A stretch of DNA of 64,000 nucleotides from Paralichthys olivaceus (GCF_024713975.1 NC_091109.1:17183501-17247500), one strand, 5' to 3'; shown: positions 21,361-35,330, counted from the stretch's first letter. Notes: generated from the sequence alone by a model not told the origin. A program made the numbers and translations.

Positions 21361-21411
21361 TAATAATAATAATAATAGTATTTGACAGTAAAAATTGTTG
21401 AATCTTGAATT
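21361..21411 (+). other. Deletion join in unit B: TAA-repeat filler plus LINE tail
   Basis: 18 bp of TAA repeat ending in tag (21361-21378) connect unit position 5348 to 15081. The latter lies 33 bp from the end of the L2 LINE, whose tail is at 21379-21411. The filler matches neither parental flank. Confidence 0.9.
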
Positions 21412-21415
21412 GGCA

Positions 21416-21823
21416 AGAAAACATTCAGCCACTCGGCCCTTTGTGGAAGAGTTTGGACATGGCTACAGACAAATAAACAAGGCAGTGTCCAAGATGAAAC
21501 ACTAAAACACTTGACTACTGCTAACAATAGTCTTTGGTTTCCACTGACTGCATTTCCATTGGATTTGCACTCAAAATCATTGCTTTTTAATGGTTTGTGA
21601 GTGTAGGAATAATGGGGATTGTGACTTGATAAGGTGGGTGCAATGGTTTTTTTCGTCCACTAGATGGAGGTCATTGACCACGGATCACAACAGTTTTTCC
21701 TAGATTCAACATCTTGAATCAACTTTATCAGTGTTCAAGTCAAGTCAACTTTATGATCAATAATGACATATGTGCAGGAAATACAGAGAATTGAAATAGC
21801 GTTTCCCTCTTATCCCCGGTGCA
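21416..21823 (-). repeat. Inverted copy of the direct-repeat module, unit B
   Basis: Copy of 15118-15525. Unit B has no direct copies. Confidence 0.9.
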
Positions 21824-22892
21824 AACAGCATTCAACATGAAATATAAAATATCAAAAATAGAAGTCATTCAAAGATATAAACAGGCAGTGGCAAATGTAG
21901 ATGATATCAAAGATTCGCAGTTTGGGCCCCTGACCAGCTAGAGCTCTGACATTTTGCACACTGCCTCTCCTCTCACCCCAGAAGGCTCCCTATGTGTTAT
22001 TAAAGCTCTGGGTGTTGCAGGTCAAAAGATCACATTTTTTCCACCTACCTCCTACCTCAGTTCGAGCCCAAAACCACCCAGGGGCCCCAAGTTTTAAGTA
22101 GAGGTTCCCCCTGAGACCCAGGAAGCACAACTACATTCGGGTCGCCGTAGCCGGAAGCTGTTTTTCTAGTGTAAAATACCTGAAAAAGGGTGTATTTGAG
22201 TGAACGATAAATGGACACATACTTTTCTCAGATCATGTGTATTATGACTCATTATCAGGATAACCACCTACTGTAAATACAAATGCCACAATGTGTACAA
22301 TTACTGCTGAATATCTACAGAACTGAAATATTACATACGTCAATAGACTATACTGAAATATTACTATAGACCATGTACATCCAAACAGACATTTAACCTG
22401 TCTAATCTGTGACCTAGCACCTGCATTCATTAAACAACTTTGGATACCAGTAATAAAGTAAACATAAGCATGTAAGATAAACAAATACAGCATTTCACAA
22501 AATATTCTTTAACTCGGCTTACTTCTAATATACTGATAATATATTGCAACTCACAATTTAGAACAGTACACTCAGTAACGCAATTATTTCTGAAAAAATC
22601 AATTTAAAATAGCCTGCTTGCAACAACACTAGTCACATAGTTTTTCCACAGCCACGGTGTACTACTATTCCACAGACAGCGCACAGTTAGCATTGCAGGA
22701 GATTGATGTGCCTTATGTTAACTTAATCGTCGTCATGTAATTATCAATATTACTTCACGCTACATGAACAGACCGTATTACAAATTGTTTCCTGAGCACA
22801 TATACACATTCACCTAACACACTGGTAAATATTAACCATTACTTTGAGGTACTGCGCGTATCGCATTTACAAGGCAAGAAGTGTGCTTTGTG

Positions 22893-23139
22893 AGGTCCTA
22901 GTGACCTTGCCATTTGATCTTTGACAACTGAATTCTATTCAAGTCATCATTGAGGCCAAGTGAATGTTTGTGCCACATGTAATGATATTTCCTTTGTATT
23001 CAAAACAATGCAAAGTCAAGTGAGCTTGACCTTTCGACCTTTGACTTACATGATGTAGTTGTTCATGAGATATCGCTTTCACATGAATGGGACAGACAGA
23101 TGGATGGATAAGCTGAAAACATAATGCCTCTGGCCACAC
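22893..23139. repeat. Dispersed short repeat, copy in unit C
   Basis: Same element as 581-827. The flank about 130 bp to its right has a private 3-bp loss near 23270. Confidence 0.6.
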
Positions 23140-24757
23140 TGAAAGTGAAAATGGTAAAGAAATAAATATAGCAATACATGATAAATAATTTGTTCCATGT
23201 TCTTTTAATTTACATGGATGATTTCTTGACAAAACAAGCCAACTCTATAAATGTGAACTGAGTGTCAGAATACACGACATTCATTGCATCTGCAAACAAT
23301 TTTTCCCCACAAATTTCTGTAACTTTCTGAGAATCTGCATCACAGTATATTGTAAAATATCATGTGTTTCAATACTCACATTATTGATGGAACCTCAGTG
23401 ATGTCTACTGTCCCTGGCTCAGACACTCTCTCAAGCATCTACAGTACATGTCAAGACAGGTAATGGTAGAATTAAAATGACATTAGATATCTACAATTCA
23501 GTTGAACTATTATAGTTTCAGATATTAACCATTTAATTCCGAGTTCAGTCAGGAACCCTTTGTCATGCTTTACCCATTTGTTGCAAATGGGGACACAGTT
23601 ATGATTGGCGCTGAAGGCTCCATTCTTTGGATGTTCCCTGGTTAGCCGAGCAGTGTGCTGAGATAAAACAGGGGACATATGCAGAGCGCCCAGTGGGCGT
23701 AGCAGGCAAGGTACTTTTGTTTAAGATGATTTACCACAACCGTGTTTGGACTCGGTGCTGTGGTGGCAGTTTCTGTGAAACAAGCACAAAGTCAAACACT
23801 TCTTTCTTTAAGTTTAATTCACCATCTGCAGATGGACTCATTAGTACACATCACCTGATTGACATGCACAAATGAGCAAAGAACATAGGAGAATCTGTGT
23901 TCTTATAACTCACAGCCCCCTCCCACTAAGCATGCAAAGGTATATATTACCCTTCTGTATTTTCACTCAGTGGAGGAGACATCCTGTCCTTTTGTTTACA
24001 TGTTCTGTGGATGACTCCCCCCCGTGAGATCCCACTTGTTTGATCCCAATCAGAGATACGAGATACCATAAAGTTGTGGTTTCTCGAGGCCATAAAACTC
24101 AAGTCTCTTAAGCCACCACAGTAAACCTTAAAGTTGCCCTTTTAGATGAACAATTTGGTCAACCATTTGGTCAGTCCTCCACATACATGTCTGTTTATGC
24201 AATTATACATACACGAATGTAAAATTTCCATTACGGTGCTAAAAGTGTTTGAGCTTCGCAGGGATCAGTGAGGATGAGGTCGTATTTAAAGGGACCGCTT
24301 TGGTGAGAGAATGGGCTGTGATTGGTGGGTGACTGACGAGCACCCATAAACCTATCGGTATAGCTGAGCACATGACTCCGTGTCCTGCATGAACTAACAC
24401 AATGCTTCATTAGTCACAATTCTAGTTCAGGATTTCCACAATGACATTCTAACTTTAAACTTAATTTAAGGTATCTTGAATTGAGGCAAATTAAAGCTGA
24501 CCTTGAATTATGATCAGTCAGAATCAAATTGTCATATATCACAAATCATAAACTGGATTTATTTTCATAATTAATTATGGATACAATTCCAAGGTATGAT
24601 GCAGAAATCTGGAATGGACATCTATATCATTGAGCATTGTACAAGAAGACAAGTACATTATTTTTAAATAAACAGCATGGAACATGGACATGTTACTACA
24701 TGTTCTACTGAATAAGGGATCAGCCGCATGCTATCCGTAATACAAACAGCCATCATC

Positions 24758-25138
24758 AGGGACATAGTCATCAGAGAGATCATAGTTAATAATCATCCCA
24801 TGGTACTTGTACCGTAGTTCTTTACAAAGTCTACCACCTGCCCCTTGATGATAGTACTCTGAGAGTTTGAGGGCTGATGCCTAAAACTCATGTCCTTGGT
24901 TTTTGTCACATTTAGTAGTAAAAATGCAGTCACAACAATACAGATTCGCAATCCACAATGGGACCATGGCTGTTCTCATCCGCATGGAGGAGACTGACTG
25001 TCACAGAGTCATCAGCAAATTTGAAAAGTAATCTGTTGTCATGCCAGCTGCAGCAGTCATCAGTATACACATTACAGAGTGAAAAGACACAGGAGAAGAC
25101 CCTGTGGATGATGACAATGCCTCTTACGTGCATTTGTT
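24758..25138 (-). pseudogene. L2/CR1-type LINE RT fragment, unit C
   Basis: Copy of the broken RT fragment at 2450-2830. It is identical to unit B at the sites that distinguish units here. Confidence 0.75.
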
Positions 25139-26648
25139 TACCCTCACTTTCTGTGTTACTTGTCAGTTGCAGCTCGAGGCATCATGCATGTAACCAATAT
25201 TATCTTTTCCAGGCACTATACTGGTACTGTAGTACCTACAAGTTACGCACGTTCCATTTTGCCTGGGGACATTTAAAACAAACCAGTCTACAACATAGTA
25301 AAAATCACATGAAAATCAACTGCCCTCCTCATCTTTTCATTTTTTTTACCCCCCAATTTTTTAATGTGGATTTAGAATTTGATACTGAGCATAGCCGTGA
25401 AATTGGCTCCCCAATAGAAATGGTAAAGGTTGTCAAATTAATGTTACCTACATAAATCCCCACAGATTTCCAAAACATTCTCAGAACACAGTTTACATCA
25501 CAGTATATTGTAAGGTATCACATTTTTAATTACTCACCTTATTGATGGAACCTCAACCATATTTACTGTCCCTGGCTCAGACTCTCTCTCAACCATCTAC
25601 AGTAGGTGAAGACAGTAGGTGTTTTCGTTCCCAAAACACAGGCTCTCGTGTGGTTCCAAGAGTCTGTAAGAGTAGAACATGAGGTAGAGCATTCAGCTAC
25701 CAGGCAGACACCTTCTGTGCATTTAAGGTTAAACTTAAAACATTCCTTTTTGATAAAGCCTGGCTGGATCAGGTGAGTCCTGAACCATCCCTTAAGCTGC
25801 TATAGGTCTAGACTGCTGGGGAAACTCCCATCATCCACAGAGCACTTCTCCACTTCTCTCGAAAGTGAAATTATAATAACAGTTAAAAACTTCCGTCATC
25901 TCATGTCGTGAAATCACTGGAGCTTTAATTTTCGGTTTCATCGCAAAGGGGCTGCAGATGCTTTTGTGAAAGTTTACATTTTGTACAAAATGTGGAATTC
26001 TAAGAAACACAGATGTGATTAAGACATTTCTGGTAACCGTAGGGGTTCAATCTTTTCAGGAAGAATGAATGTGTGTTACGTGGCAAGAATCATTTTACTG
26101 ATCCAACACAGGTCTTAACTATTTCAGATATTGAGGTCATAAGAAGCCACTGTGTGAGGTTAGGCCTGTTTTATTGGTGCTCCTTGAGGAACTCCTTCAT
26201 GTAGGTAGCCAGAGAAAAGGACCCCAGCACTCGGTTGTACATCGACCAAATCTATGTCAATATGTAAATGAGAATATTCCCCACGAACCCTCCACCCTGG
26301 CGCGATTTCCTTTTTTCCCTCACGAACTTATTTTTTATATTAAAGAATGAACTTTATAACATTATTATTTGACCGACACAGATTACACATCAACAGACGA
26401 GCTGACGGCACAAGACCTACGACAGAAATTGACCTTAAGAATAAGTTAGCAGTCTGACATGTGACAGCCATTTGAATCGCAAAGAGAGGAGCGTTAAAGC
26501 CTCGGAGTCTGAGCAAGGCAATATCAACCGCCACCACAGAAGTCAGAGCAGTGAGAGGGTTTAAATAAATGTGGGAGTGGCAGTTCTTAAAGCTGCCGTG
26601 AGATCATCACACAGTCAGGAGGCCTCGCTCGTGGCCGTCCAGCTGTAT

Positions 26649-26724
26649 CCGGCGGTGTGCCTCGGCTGGCGCCTAGCAGCTGACTTAGAACTGGTGCGGA
26701 CCAGGGGAATCCGACTGTTTAATT
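26649..26724 (+). pseudogene. 28S rRNA gene fragment, unit C
   Basis: Same fragment as 4341-4416, with the same sharp right edge. Confidence 0.85.
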
Positions 26725-26725
26725 T

Positions 26726-27262
26726 AACACTTTAATAAATGTCAATAACTATGTTACTGACGTGTCCCTCTCTCTCTTTCTCTCTCTCATTGCAGGTATC
26801 TCTGACTCCAGAACTGAAGGAGAACAACTATTATTATTATTATTATCATTATTATTATTAACAACAATACTTAATTAATTATTATATGAATTGTTGCTGC
26901 TATCATTAATAATCAATAACTTCTTTACACTGTTATCGTTTACATTTTAACTAGTCAGAGCTGATACCTGATGGTGCTCAAGTGTTCCGGTCTCTCGCCT
27001 CCCCCTCCCCACTGTTTCTCTTCTCTCCCCATTTTTCTCTGCTCACCCCAACCAGTAGAGGCAGATGACCGTCCATATTGAACCTGGTTCTGCTAGAGGT
27101 TTCTCCCTGTAAGTGAGGGAGTTTTTACTCTTCACAGTCACCAAAGTGCTGTTACGTTTCTCTATATTAAACAATATTTTAATGTCTTGACCTTCTATGT
27201 AAAGCTCCTTGAGATAATGTATATTATCATTTGGCGCTATACAAATAAAATTGAATTGAATT
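26726..27262 (+). repeat. Inverted arm 1, unit C (17-bp deletion)
   Basis: Copy of 4418-4971 lacking 17 bp (unit positions about 4843-4859) between short CT matches. The same loss is seen in unit D. Confidence 0.8.
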
Positions 27263-28612
27263 TGTAGCACCGGTATCACCCCACTTACTGCGCCACTGGA
27301 CCAGTTCTAGGTTCTAAGGAGTGGGAAGCAAGAATAATCACACCAGAGACCGTTGCTCTAAGTACAAAAGGCCGGCAATTTACTGAATGCAAAACACACA
27401 TATAAAATACAGTACAGAAAACAAAACAAATACCCTGCAGGTTCCTAATACTAAGGCAAGTATAATTGAAAAGAGTATTTCACTCTTTCCTTTCGTTCTT
27501 TAGTTCTCCTAGTTTATTTCAGTAAAGCTAATCTAAGTTAAGTTAAACCAGTCTTTTTTCTCCTAGGTTGCATCTATTTTTAGAATTTTTCCTCCTGAGT
27601 TAAATCTTTTTTCCCTTTCTTTTAAATGTAAGAGAATACCTTCAGTTACACAATCAAATCAAAGTGGACCACAATCATTTCCAATCACACTCAGAAAATA
27701 TGAACTCAACATGCAAATAAAAGTATGACACTTTCGAATCGAGTTCAACATGAGTTCAAGTGTTCGGTTCAATGAAAAGTTTCAGTTCGATTTAGTCCGA
27801 AAATAATAATAAATCAATCAGTTCAGTTCAAACTAGTTCCTGATACTCCTACCACTCTGGCAGCGAGTCACCATAAGCCAAAGATTTCCTCACTAGCGCG
27901 AAGGAGTAGATGAGTTGAAGGTGCAGGTCTGGGTCTGGCTCGCCATCTTGAATCCCGTCTGTGTGTGCACAGTCCTTGCTCCGACCCAGCTTCAAACCGA
28001 GCAAAAAACCTGACCTGTGTAACAGGTCATAAACACAAATAATCTCTTTTTAAATCCTCAAATCACACAAATAAATGTTTCACAGTTTCTGAGTTGTAAC
28101 GTTACTGCTACTGTGTTTTTTCGTCTCAAAATGGCAGCGGAGCGGTCTCTTTCAACTCACGGCTCCGTCTCCCACACAAACTATAGCGCATACCTTTCAT
28201 TTATACAGCTTACAGACACTTTTGTAACATTCACAGTCTTCATAAACCCAAAAAATTTACTGATAAACAGGTTATGACGGAGCATTTCCTTGTGAATAGC
28301 TACGTTTTTAGCATTAGCTTTCCGCTAAAAAGGTACAACGCAGCAAAATTGCAAGAAAATAAAAACAAAACTCACCAAAACCAGTGTGACTTAGTTCTCA
28401 TAAAATCCCCGTCAGTTCCCGACCAGGTAAGTTATATTTTTCAACTGCTAAATCAACTTTTTTCACTCTTTTTCTGCTTATTAATCGCAGCTCGTTTTTC
28501 TCCATTTTCTCCTCTGCTCTCTCCCTCAGGTCTCTGCTGCAGCATCACGCAGGCCCTGCGTGTAGTGTCACTAGTCCCTTAAAGGGGCACGCATGAAATT
28601 TCTGTCAGCATA
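27263..28612 (-). other. LTR- or promoter-like segment, unit C
   Basis: Copy of 4972-6310, with 11 bp ('acagtccttgc', near 27968) that are missing in unit A. Confidence 0.35.
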
Positions 28613-28923
28613 CTTTTAATCTTAACCAGAAACATGTCACGCTATAATGTGATCCGTATAACGTTATTAAAAATGTATGAAACAACCCACTTGAGAACAA
28701 ACACAGTTCAGATCTGTTGTTATATAGATAGTATGCTTGAGTGTTGTTATATAGTATTGTTTACAGATGCTATGAATGTTTTGTTAATTTTATGTGTGCA
28801 TAATATGAAGTGGAAAATATGTTCATGAAAGAAGAAAAAACATATTATTATTTTTGTACAGTTTACTGAATATATTGCGATACTACTGCTCAATTAATTA
28901 TTGTTATTATTTTCCCATCACCT

Positions 28924-29490
28924 ATTCAATTCAATTCAATTTTATTTGTATAGCGCCAAATGATAATATATATTATCTCAAGGAACTTTACATAGAAGGT
29001 CAAGACCTTAAAATCTTGCTTAATATAGAGAAACCTAACAGTTCCCACAATGAGCAAGCACTTTGGCAACTGTGAAGAGTAAAAACTACCTCACTTACAG
29101 GGAGACACCTCTAGCAGAACCAGGTTCAATGTGGATGGTCATCTGCCTCTACTGGTTGGGGAGAGCAGAGAAACAGTGGTGAGGGGGAGGCGAGAGAGAC
29201 CGGAACACTTGAGCAACATCAGGTATCAGCTCTGACTAGTTAAAATTTAAACAATAACAGTGTAAAGAAGTTATTGATTATTAATGATAGCAGCAACAAT
29301 TCATATAATAATTAATTAAGTATTGTTGTTAATAATAATAATAATAATGATGATAAGTCAGATAATAATAACTCCTTCAGTTCTGGAGTCAGAGATGCCT
29401 GCAATGAGAGAGAGAAAGAGAGAGAGGGACATGGGAGAAAAAAGACACATCAATGACATAGTTATTGATATTTATTAAAATAAATAAATG
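28924..29490 (-). repeat. Inverted arm 2, unit C
   Basis: Copy of 6622-7188. It keeps the variant 'gacacatcaatg' of unit A. Confidence 0.8.
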
Positions 29491-29515
29491 AGTGTGTGTG
29501 TGTGTGTCTGTGGGT

Positions 29516-29750
29516 GGGTTAGGGTTAGGGTTAGGGTTAGGTAAGGGGATAATAGCCAAGCGTGTCCGCGTCCGGCTCCGTGGACACGCTATTTTCCGGG
29601 GTGCCAGAGACTCAGGACTTTGGCTACCCCCCCATTTTCAGGGGTGCTCTTTCCGTTGGTGGCAGTGGCCGGCAGCTACGACCTTCGGTCCCTGAGATAT
29701 TCAGGTAAAAACACTCTCCATTATAAGCGAATGGGACGGTCAGTAGTGAA
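29516..29750 (+). repeat. Relic telomere plus satellite monomer, unit C
   Basis: Copy of 7214-7448, including the 9-bp stem at 29559-29590. Confidence 0.7.
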
Positions 29751-29958
29751 TGTAGCAGCAGTAGCAGCAGTACAACAGACCCATATTACTACTATATTAT
29801 TATAAATATGATTATTATATAGTGTTATTATAATTACATACACACAGAGAGATCCAAAGTGTGTTGTTATTATTACATTATTACATACTGTTGTTAACAA
29901 ACACACGACCATCATGTCATCAGTACGGTTACCATTAGTAGTAGTAGTAGAAGTACAA

Positions 29959-30028
29959 GTATTTCATTCTATTGTTGTATTTCATTCTATTGTCGTATTT
30001 CATTCTATTGTCGTATTTCATTTGATTG
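29959..30028. repeat. 18-bp minisatellite, 4 copies (unit C)
   Basis: Same repeat as 7657-7780, reduced to four copies. Confidence 0.95.
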
Positions 30029-30431
30029 TATTATGTATTGTATTTTAATGCAATAAAATCGATGTATTCAAGGCGTTGTCCTGTGTAGCAAAATAAAACA
30101 TGGATTTAAAACATCACACCAAAAAGCAGCAACAGCAGCAGTAACAACAACAACAAATGAAGTGAACAATAAATGAAAATAATAATGATAGGGGACGGTC
30201 AGGAGTGAAAAAGTGTGGAAGTCCAAATCGTTCCTCCAGAATAGTGTTAGGAGCACGTTTGTAGTGGTGGATTTTTTTTGGAGAGCATCTCATTTATATG
30301 TATACTGTAATTCTGTTCACATTGCCATATTTCTATTGATATTCCACTGATAATTCTGTTTCTATTTATACCGTTCATTTGGTTCATCCCTCCATATCTG
30401 AAATATTTATACTCTTGTTATCACCGGGGAT

Positions 30432-30962
30432 AAGAGGGAAACACTATTTCAATTCTCTGTATGTCCTGCACATATGGCATTATTGATCATAAAGTTGACT
30501 TGACTTGAACACTGATAAAGTTGATTCAAGATGTTGAAGCTTGAAAAAACTGTTGTGATCAGTGGTCAATGACCTCCATCTGTTGGACAAAAAAAACCAT
30601 TGCACCCACCTGATCAAGTCACAATCCCCATGTTTCCCATACTCACAAAGCATTAAAAAGCAGTGATTTTGAGTGCAAATCCAATGGAAATGCAGTCAGT
30701 GGAAGCCAAAGACTATTGTTAGCCGAAGTCAAGTGTTTTAGTGTTTCATCTTGGACAGGGCCGAGTGGCTGAATGTTTTTTTTTCCAATGAAGCAGCAGC
30801 AGAAGCACAACACATATTTCTACTATATTATTATAAATATTATCATTATATAGTATTATTGTTACATACTGTTGTTAACAATCACAATAGCATCATGTCA
30901 TCAGTATACTCACCATAAGTAGTAGTAGTAGTAGTAGTAGTAGAACAAGTATTTCATTTAAT
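30432..30962 (+). repeat. Hybrid single copy of the direct repeat (unit C)
   Basis: The left end matches the left copy of unit A (with 'cacatatggcattattgatc'), and the right end matches the right copy (joining the L1 fragment). This is the product expected from recombination between the two copies. Confidence 0.9.
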
Positions 30963-31775
30963 TTTTTTATCATTTTATTTCTTCTGCTGTGATTTCCTTT
31001 ATCAGAGCTGAATTCTGGTCCTCTGCCACCCTGTGTAAATTTAAGGAATCCAGCCATGTGGCTATCTGATGTTTATTATTTATTTTTGGTTGGGAATATA
31101 GATTCTTATAATATGTTTCAAAACATGTATGTATCTCTTCTGTCTTATATTTTGGTAGATTTGTAGCTCAGCCCCTATGCCTTTTTAATCTGTAGCCCAG
31201 CAATTTTGTAGATTTACTTCCCACGTCATAGTACAACAGCTTTTTTTGAATCTCTTGTCCTGAGATGTCATTTACCTCTGTTCTAACTCTTTTGATATTT
31301 TGGTTTATTCGCTCGTCCACATTTTTTTTATGTTCTTTTTCCAATTTTTTAAGCTCTGATTCTAATTTATTGAGTTTTTCCTGTGTTTGCCTTTTCAAGT
31401 ATGTTGATTTAGCAATTCGTTGTCCTCTAATCACAGCTTTACACGCGTCCCACAGCACCGAGGGAGACACCTCACCATTATCATTCTCCCTCACATATCA
31501 CTGAATTTCTTTAATAAACTCTTCCTTCATTTGTCCTTTTAATACATTTATATTTAGCCTCCAAAGTGTTGATTTTTGTTCTCTTGACATAGCCAGAGTC
31601 ATATATACAGGACTATGGTCTGATATGTCTCTCACTCCAATTTCACAATTTTCGATCCTATAACTGTCCTAACTGAACATGAAAAAATTATCTATCCTGG
31701 AGTATCTTTGATGTGGTGCTGAGAAAAATGTATAGTCTTCCCTTAGGATTGAATTCTTTCCAAACGTCAATTACT
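30963..31775 (-). pseudogene. L1-clade LINE ORF2 fragment, unit C
   Basis: Copy of 10100-10925. A 15-bp in-frame loss removes the stop seen in A, so the linker frame extends to 108 codons (31494-31168). This is incidental, because stops remain on both sides. Confidence 0.8.
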
Positions 31776-32054
31776 CTTTATGTAAAAAAAAAATGTTTGT
31801 ACTTATTGCACTTGTAATTTCACATTGTGGCATTTGTATTTACAGTAGGTGGTTACACTTGTGGTGGAAATTTATCTTGAGATGTAAAATAAAGAGTTTC
31901 TCAGACAGTTGTCTTTAGGTCATTTAAAAGAAAGCTCTGCAGAGGGTTTCACACTTAGCATGAATGCTCAGAGTGGAACAACTCTGAATAGGGAAAGAAG
32001 AAGGTTTTATACAGTCAGGTAAACAGGAAACATAAGAGACAACTGTTGTGGCAG

Positions 32055-34589
32055 AACGCTCATGTGCTAATCACACGACACTCTCTGTGATTCTCAACCT
32101 GTGGGAGTATCAGTGTGTGTGGTTTCAGCTGGAGGTGTCAGCTGTTCAGATGGAGCCAGTACTCCTTTGCAATGGTTAGTGTGGATCCAGGTGGCTCTCT
32201 CAGCACTGCAGTGTGGGTTGTGAGTAGCACCTGGTAGGGGCCTTGCCACCTGAGTGAGCGCCAGTTCTTTCTCCGAAAGTCTTTGACCACCACGAAGTCG
32301 CCTGGACGGGGGTCGTGAAGTAGTTCAGTCACTGGATGAGGAAGGGAAGATGTCACCTGTTTCCTGATGTCTGAAAGAGCATTAGTCAGGTTAGAACAAT
32401 AGGACAACATATCATGCATATCACACAAGTCTGTGGCGGGAAGTGGAGAGGGTGAAAGACCCGCACCAATGTGGGGAGGAGTTGCAAAAAGAATCTCATA
32501 AGGTGAAAGGTTAGACCTGGTTCGTTTTCTCATCCTCATATACATCAGCGCCAGAGGCAGGACCTTTGTCCATGTGAGACCTCTGTCTTCACAGCACTTT
32601 GCGAGCTTCGTTTTGAGTGTGCATTTTCTTGTTCCAAAGCTCCGCCACTGGCTGGATGATATGCACAGTGTGTTCGCACATCCATTCCTAGATGAGAGCT
32701 GAGTTGTTTGACAGCTTTGTCACTTTAGATTCTGCTAGGAATCCCCCATTGTGGAATGATGTCTTGTAACAGTGCTTTGGTGACTACACTTGCAGTTTGT
32801 TTTGAAGCAGGAAAGGCTTCAACCCATTTTGACCACATGTTGACCATCACTAAGCAGTGAGATTTACCTTCTAATGGTGAGGCCATGGTGAACAACCAAA
32901 AATTACCTGTGCCTGCAGAGAGCACCAAAATCATGAGTGAAACCAAATGCATATCCGGAGTCTTTGTAAACTGTGAGTGTTTTACCAGTAGCCAATTTGC
33001 ATGCTTTCAGTGAGCACAATGAGTTCTGCTGCCTGGGCTGAGAGGTGATGAGGAAAAGGACCAGAGAAGAGAATGTCACTATCAGAATAGACAGAAAAAC
33101 CAACAAAGTTAGTACCAGAGACCGGGTTCACGTGAGGCGGACCCATTTACATACAGAATCAAGTCATAGTTCATCAGAAAGGTCAGGTTGTGGTGAACAC
33201 TGGACTTGTAGTTCAGCAACACAGTTGTGTTCTCCACCCGTCATCTGGAAGCGGGAGAAGCGTGGCTGGATTCAAGGTTGAACAGCGTTTCACTGTGATG
33301 TTGGGCATATCAAGAAGAACAGCTAGCAGCAGAAAGATGTGAGGTCTTCTGTTCTGTGAGAATGAGAGACACAGCATGAGTAACAAGAAGTGTCAAGTCA
33401 GAGTAGCCTACGATGTCACGTGAGGCAAGAACTGCTTTTTCACAGGCGGCCACTGCACACAAGCTTTGTGGAGGGCCAGCTGCCACTGGGTCAAGTTTAG
33501 CAGAGAAGTAGGCTCACAGTAGCCTCGACAAAGGCGTCTGAATGTGTAGGCCTTGTTTTCAAAGTTAAAAGCAAACCAGTACTGGCTGTCCTTGTGGACA
33601 GGAACGTTTAAAAAAAGCATTGGATAAATCTACAACCGAAAACCACTCTGCATCAGGCGGAATTTGGGAAAGCAACGTGTACGGGTTGGGAACAATGGGT
33701 GATCGAGCAATTACAGCGTCATTCACAGCCTTCAAATCCTGCACAAATCACCACTCAATAGGCTGACCTTTATCTCTTGTGGTGTCTGAAATGTCATGTG
33801 TTGTGTTCTCTTTAAAGGAAGCTGATCTCTGAGTTTGAGGCCCATAGGTCCTGAGGAATTCAGAGGCCTATAAGTTTAGGTTTTCTGAGAAAAACTGAAT
33901 GTATACATTAATGCATTAGGTCACGGCTTAAACTGTCACCCTAAATTTGAGCTGGTGCCTTTCCCTCCCTGTTACCAAACAGATGAGGTGGGCTGGATGA
34001 AAGCCAGATGTGTTTTCACAAAAACAACTCTCCTATATAAACGGGGAGTTGAAGCTGTTAGGGAGAAGAGATTCACATTGGCCCCAGATCTCTCTCCAGG
34101 CAGATTGCAGTGCTTGTATTGATGCTGAACTTTTTGTAATAAACCTTTCAAACAATCAAACGGTGTCAATCGGCAATTCCTTCATCATCTTCACATCATC
34201 GCTACCCCAATATACAACACTCTGATTTTCTTAACTGGAAACAGTGGAGTATGGACTGGCGAATCAGGGCAGGGGATAATTACACCAGCCTGCAAGAGAG
34301 ATGCAAAAACAGGGCGTATCCTATCCACAGCTTCCTGTCTGACTGGGTACCATTGTTTACATGGTCGATATTCAGATTTTGGGGTAATTGTAACTGGGTC
34401 ACAGTTTCTGATGAGGCCCACATCGTATTTGTCCTTTGCCCACAGCATTTCTGGCAAGTCTACAAGCAGGAGAACATCTGATTGGTTTGACAACATGATA
34501 TGAGAATGGAGATAGTCATCAACCACATACAATGATCGTGTGGCAGGAAAACACTGATTTGGAGAAAATTTGAAACTGAAAGCATTCAT
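32055..34589 (-). pseudogene. pol: Endogenous retrovirus pol remnant, unit C
   Basis: Copy of 11205-13750 with the same stop, frameshifts, Asn substitutions and solo LTR. Differences from A include loss of 2 bp in a TG run near 32118, a Leu for Pro change in the linker before the integrase C-terminal domain, 'CKQWYP' instead of 'CKQWYS' near the RT start, and a rearranged flank just right of 34589. Non-functional. Confidence 0.85.
33778..34219 (+). mobile_element. Retroviral solo LTR, unit C (442 bp)
   Basis: Copy of 12930-13380 with the same CTCT flanks. It lacks 9 bp upstream of the TATA box. Confidence 0.85.
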
Positions 34590-34680
34590 GCAAGGTGAAT
34601 AGTCACTGGATAGTCACTGACTGTCTGAAATGATGGTCCAAGGTCTCTCCACTGGTCATCATGTGATTTATTCATAAAGT

Positions 34681-34881
34681 GGCTCTGTGTGCACAAAACA
34701 GCTGAAAACAGTGGCTTTGCGTGCACAAAAGCATTGGAGATGGCGAGAGAAGCTTAAAATTGCAACTTTAGTTCAGAAGATGAACCTTTCTTCACAAAGT
34801 GGCTTGAAGCTTCTTTCGTCATCTCCAGTGCTTTTGTGCAGGCAGAGCCACTGTTTCCAGTTGTTTTGTGCCACACAGAGG
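34681..34881. repeat. 201-bp foldback, unit C
   Basis: Copy of 13856-14056, same arms and loop. Confidence 0.8.
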
Positions 34882-35330
34882 CAGTGTCAAATCTAGACCA
34901 TATCAAGAGTATAAATATGGCAGATATGGCAGGATGAACAGAATGAACAGTATAAATATAAACAGAATTATCAGTGGAATATAATTATGGTACAGAATTA
35001 CAGTACAAATATAAATGTGATGCTCTCCAAAACAAATCCACCACTATAAACCACCACCACCAAGACTACAAATGACCTGAAACATGCTCCTATCACTATT
35101 CTGGAGGAACGATTTGGGCCTCCACACTTGGTGAAACTTTCACTACTGACCATCCCATTCGCTTATAATGGGGAGTGTTTTCCCTGAATATCTCAGGGAC
35201 CGAAGGTCATAGCTGCCGGGCACTGCCACCAACGGAAAGAGCACCCCTGAAAATGGGGGGGTAGCCAAAGTAATAATAATATAGTAGTAATATGTGTCTG
35301 TTGTGCTGCTGCTGCTTCATTCATTTCAGC

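Larger units (their letters stand above)
16015..22312. repeat. Subtelomeric tandem unit B (6,298 bp, internally deleted)
   Basis: Unit B follows unit A base for base up to 21360 (unit position 5348). It then carries 18 bp of TAA repeat and resumes at 21379 (unit position 15081). The missing 9,732 bp include the second inverted arm, the relic telomere, the L1, the retroviral pol and most of the L2 LINE. It has single-base changes near 17716 and 21001. Confidence 0.96.
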
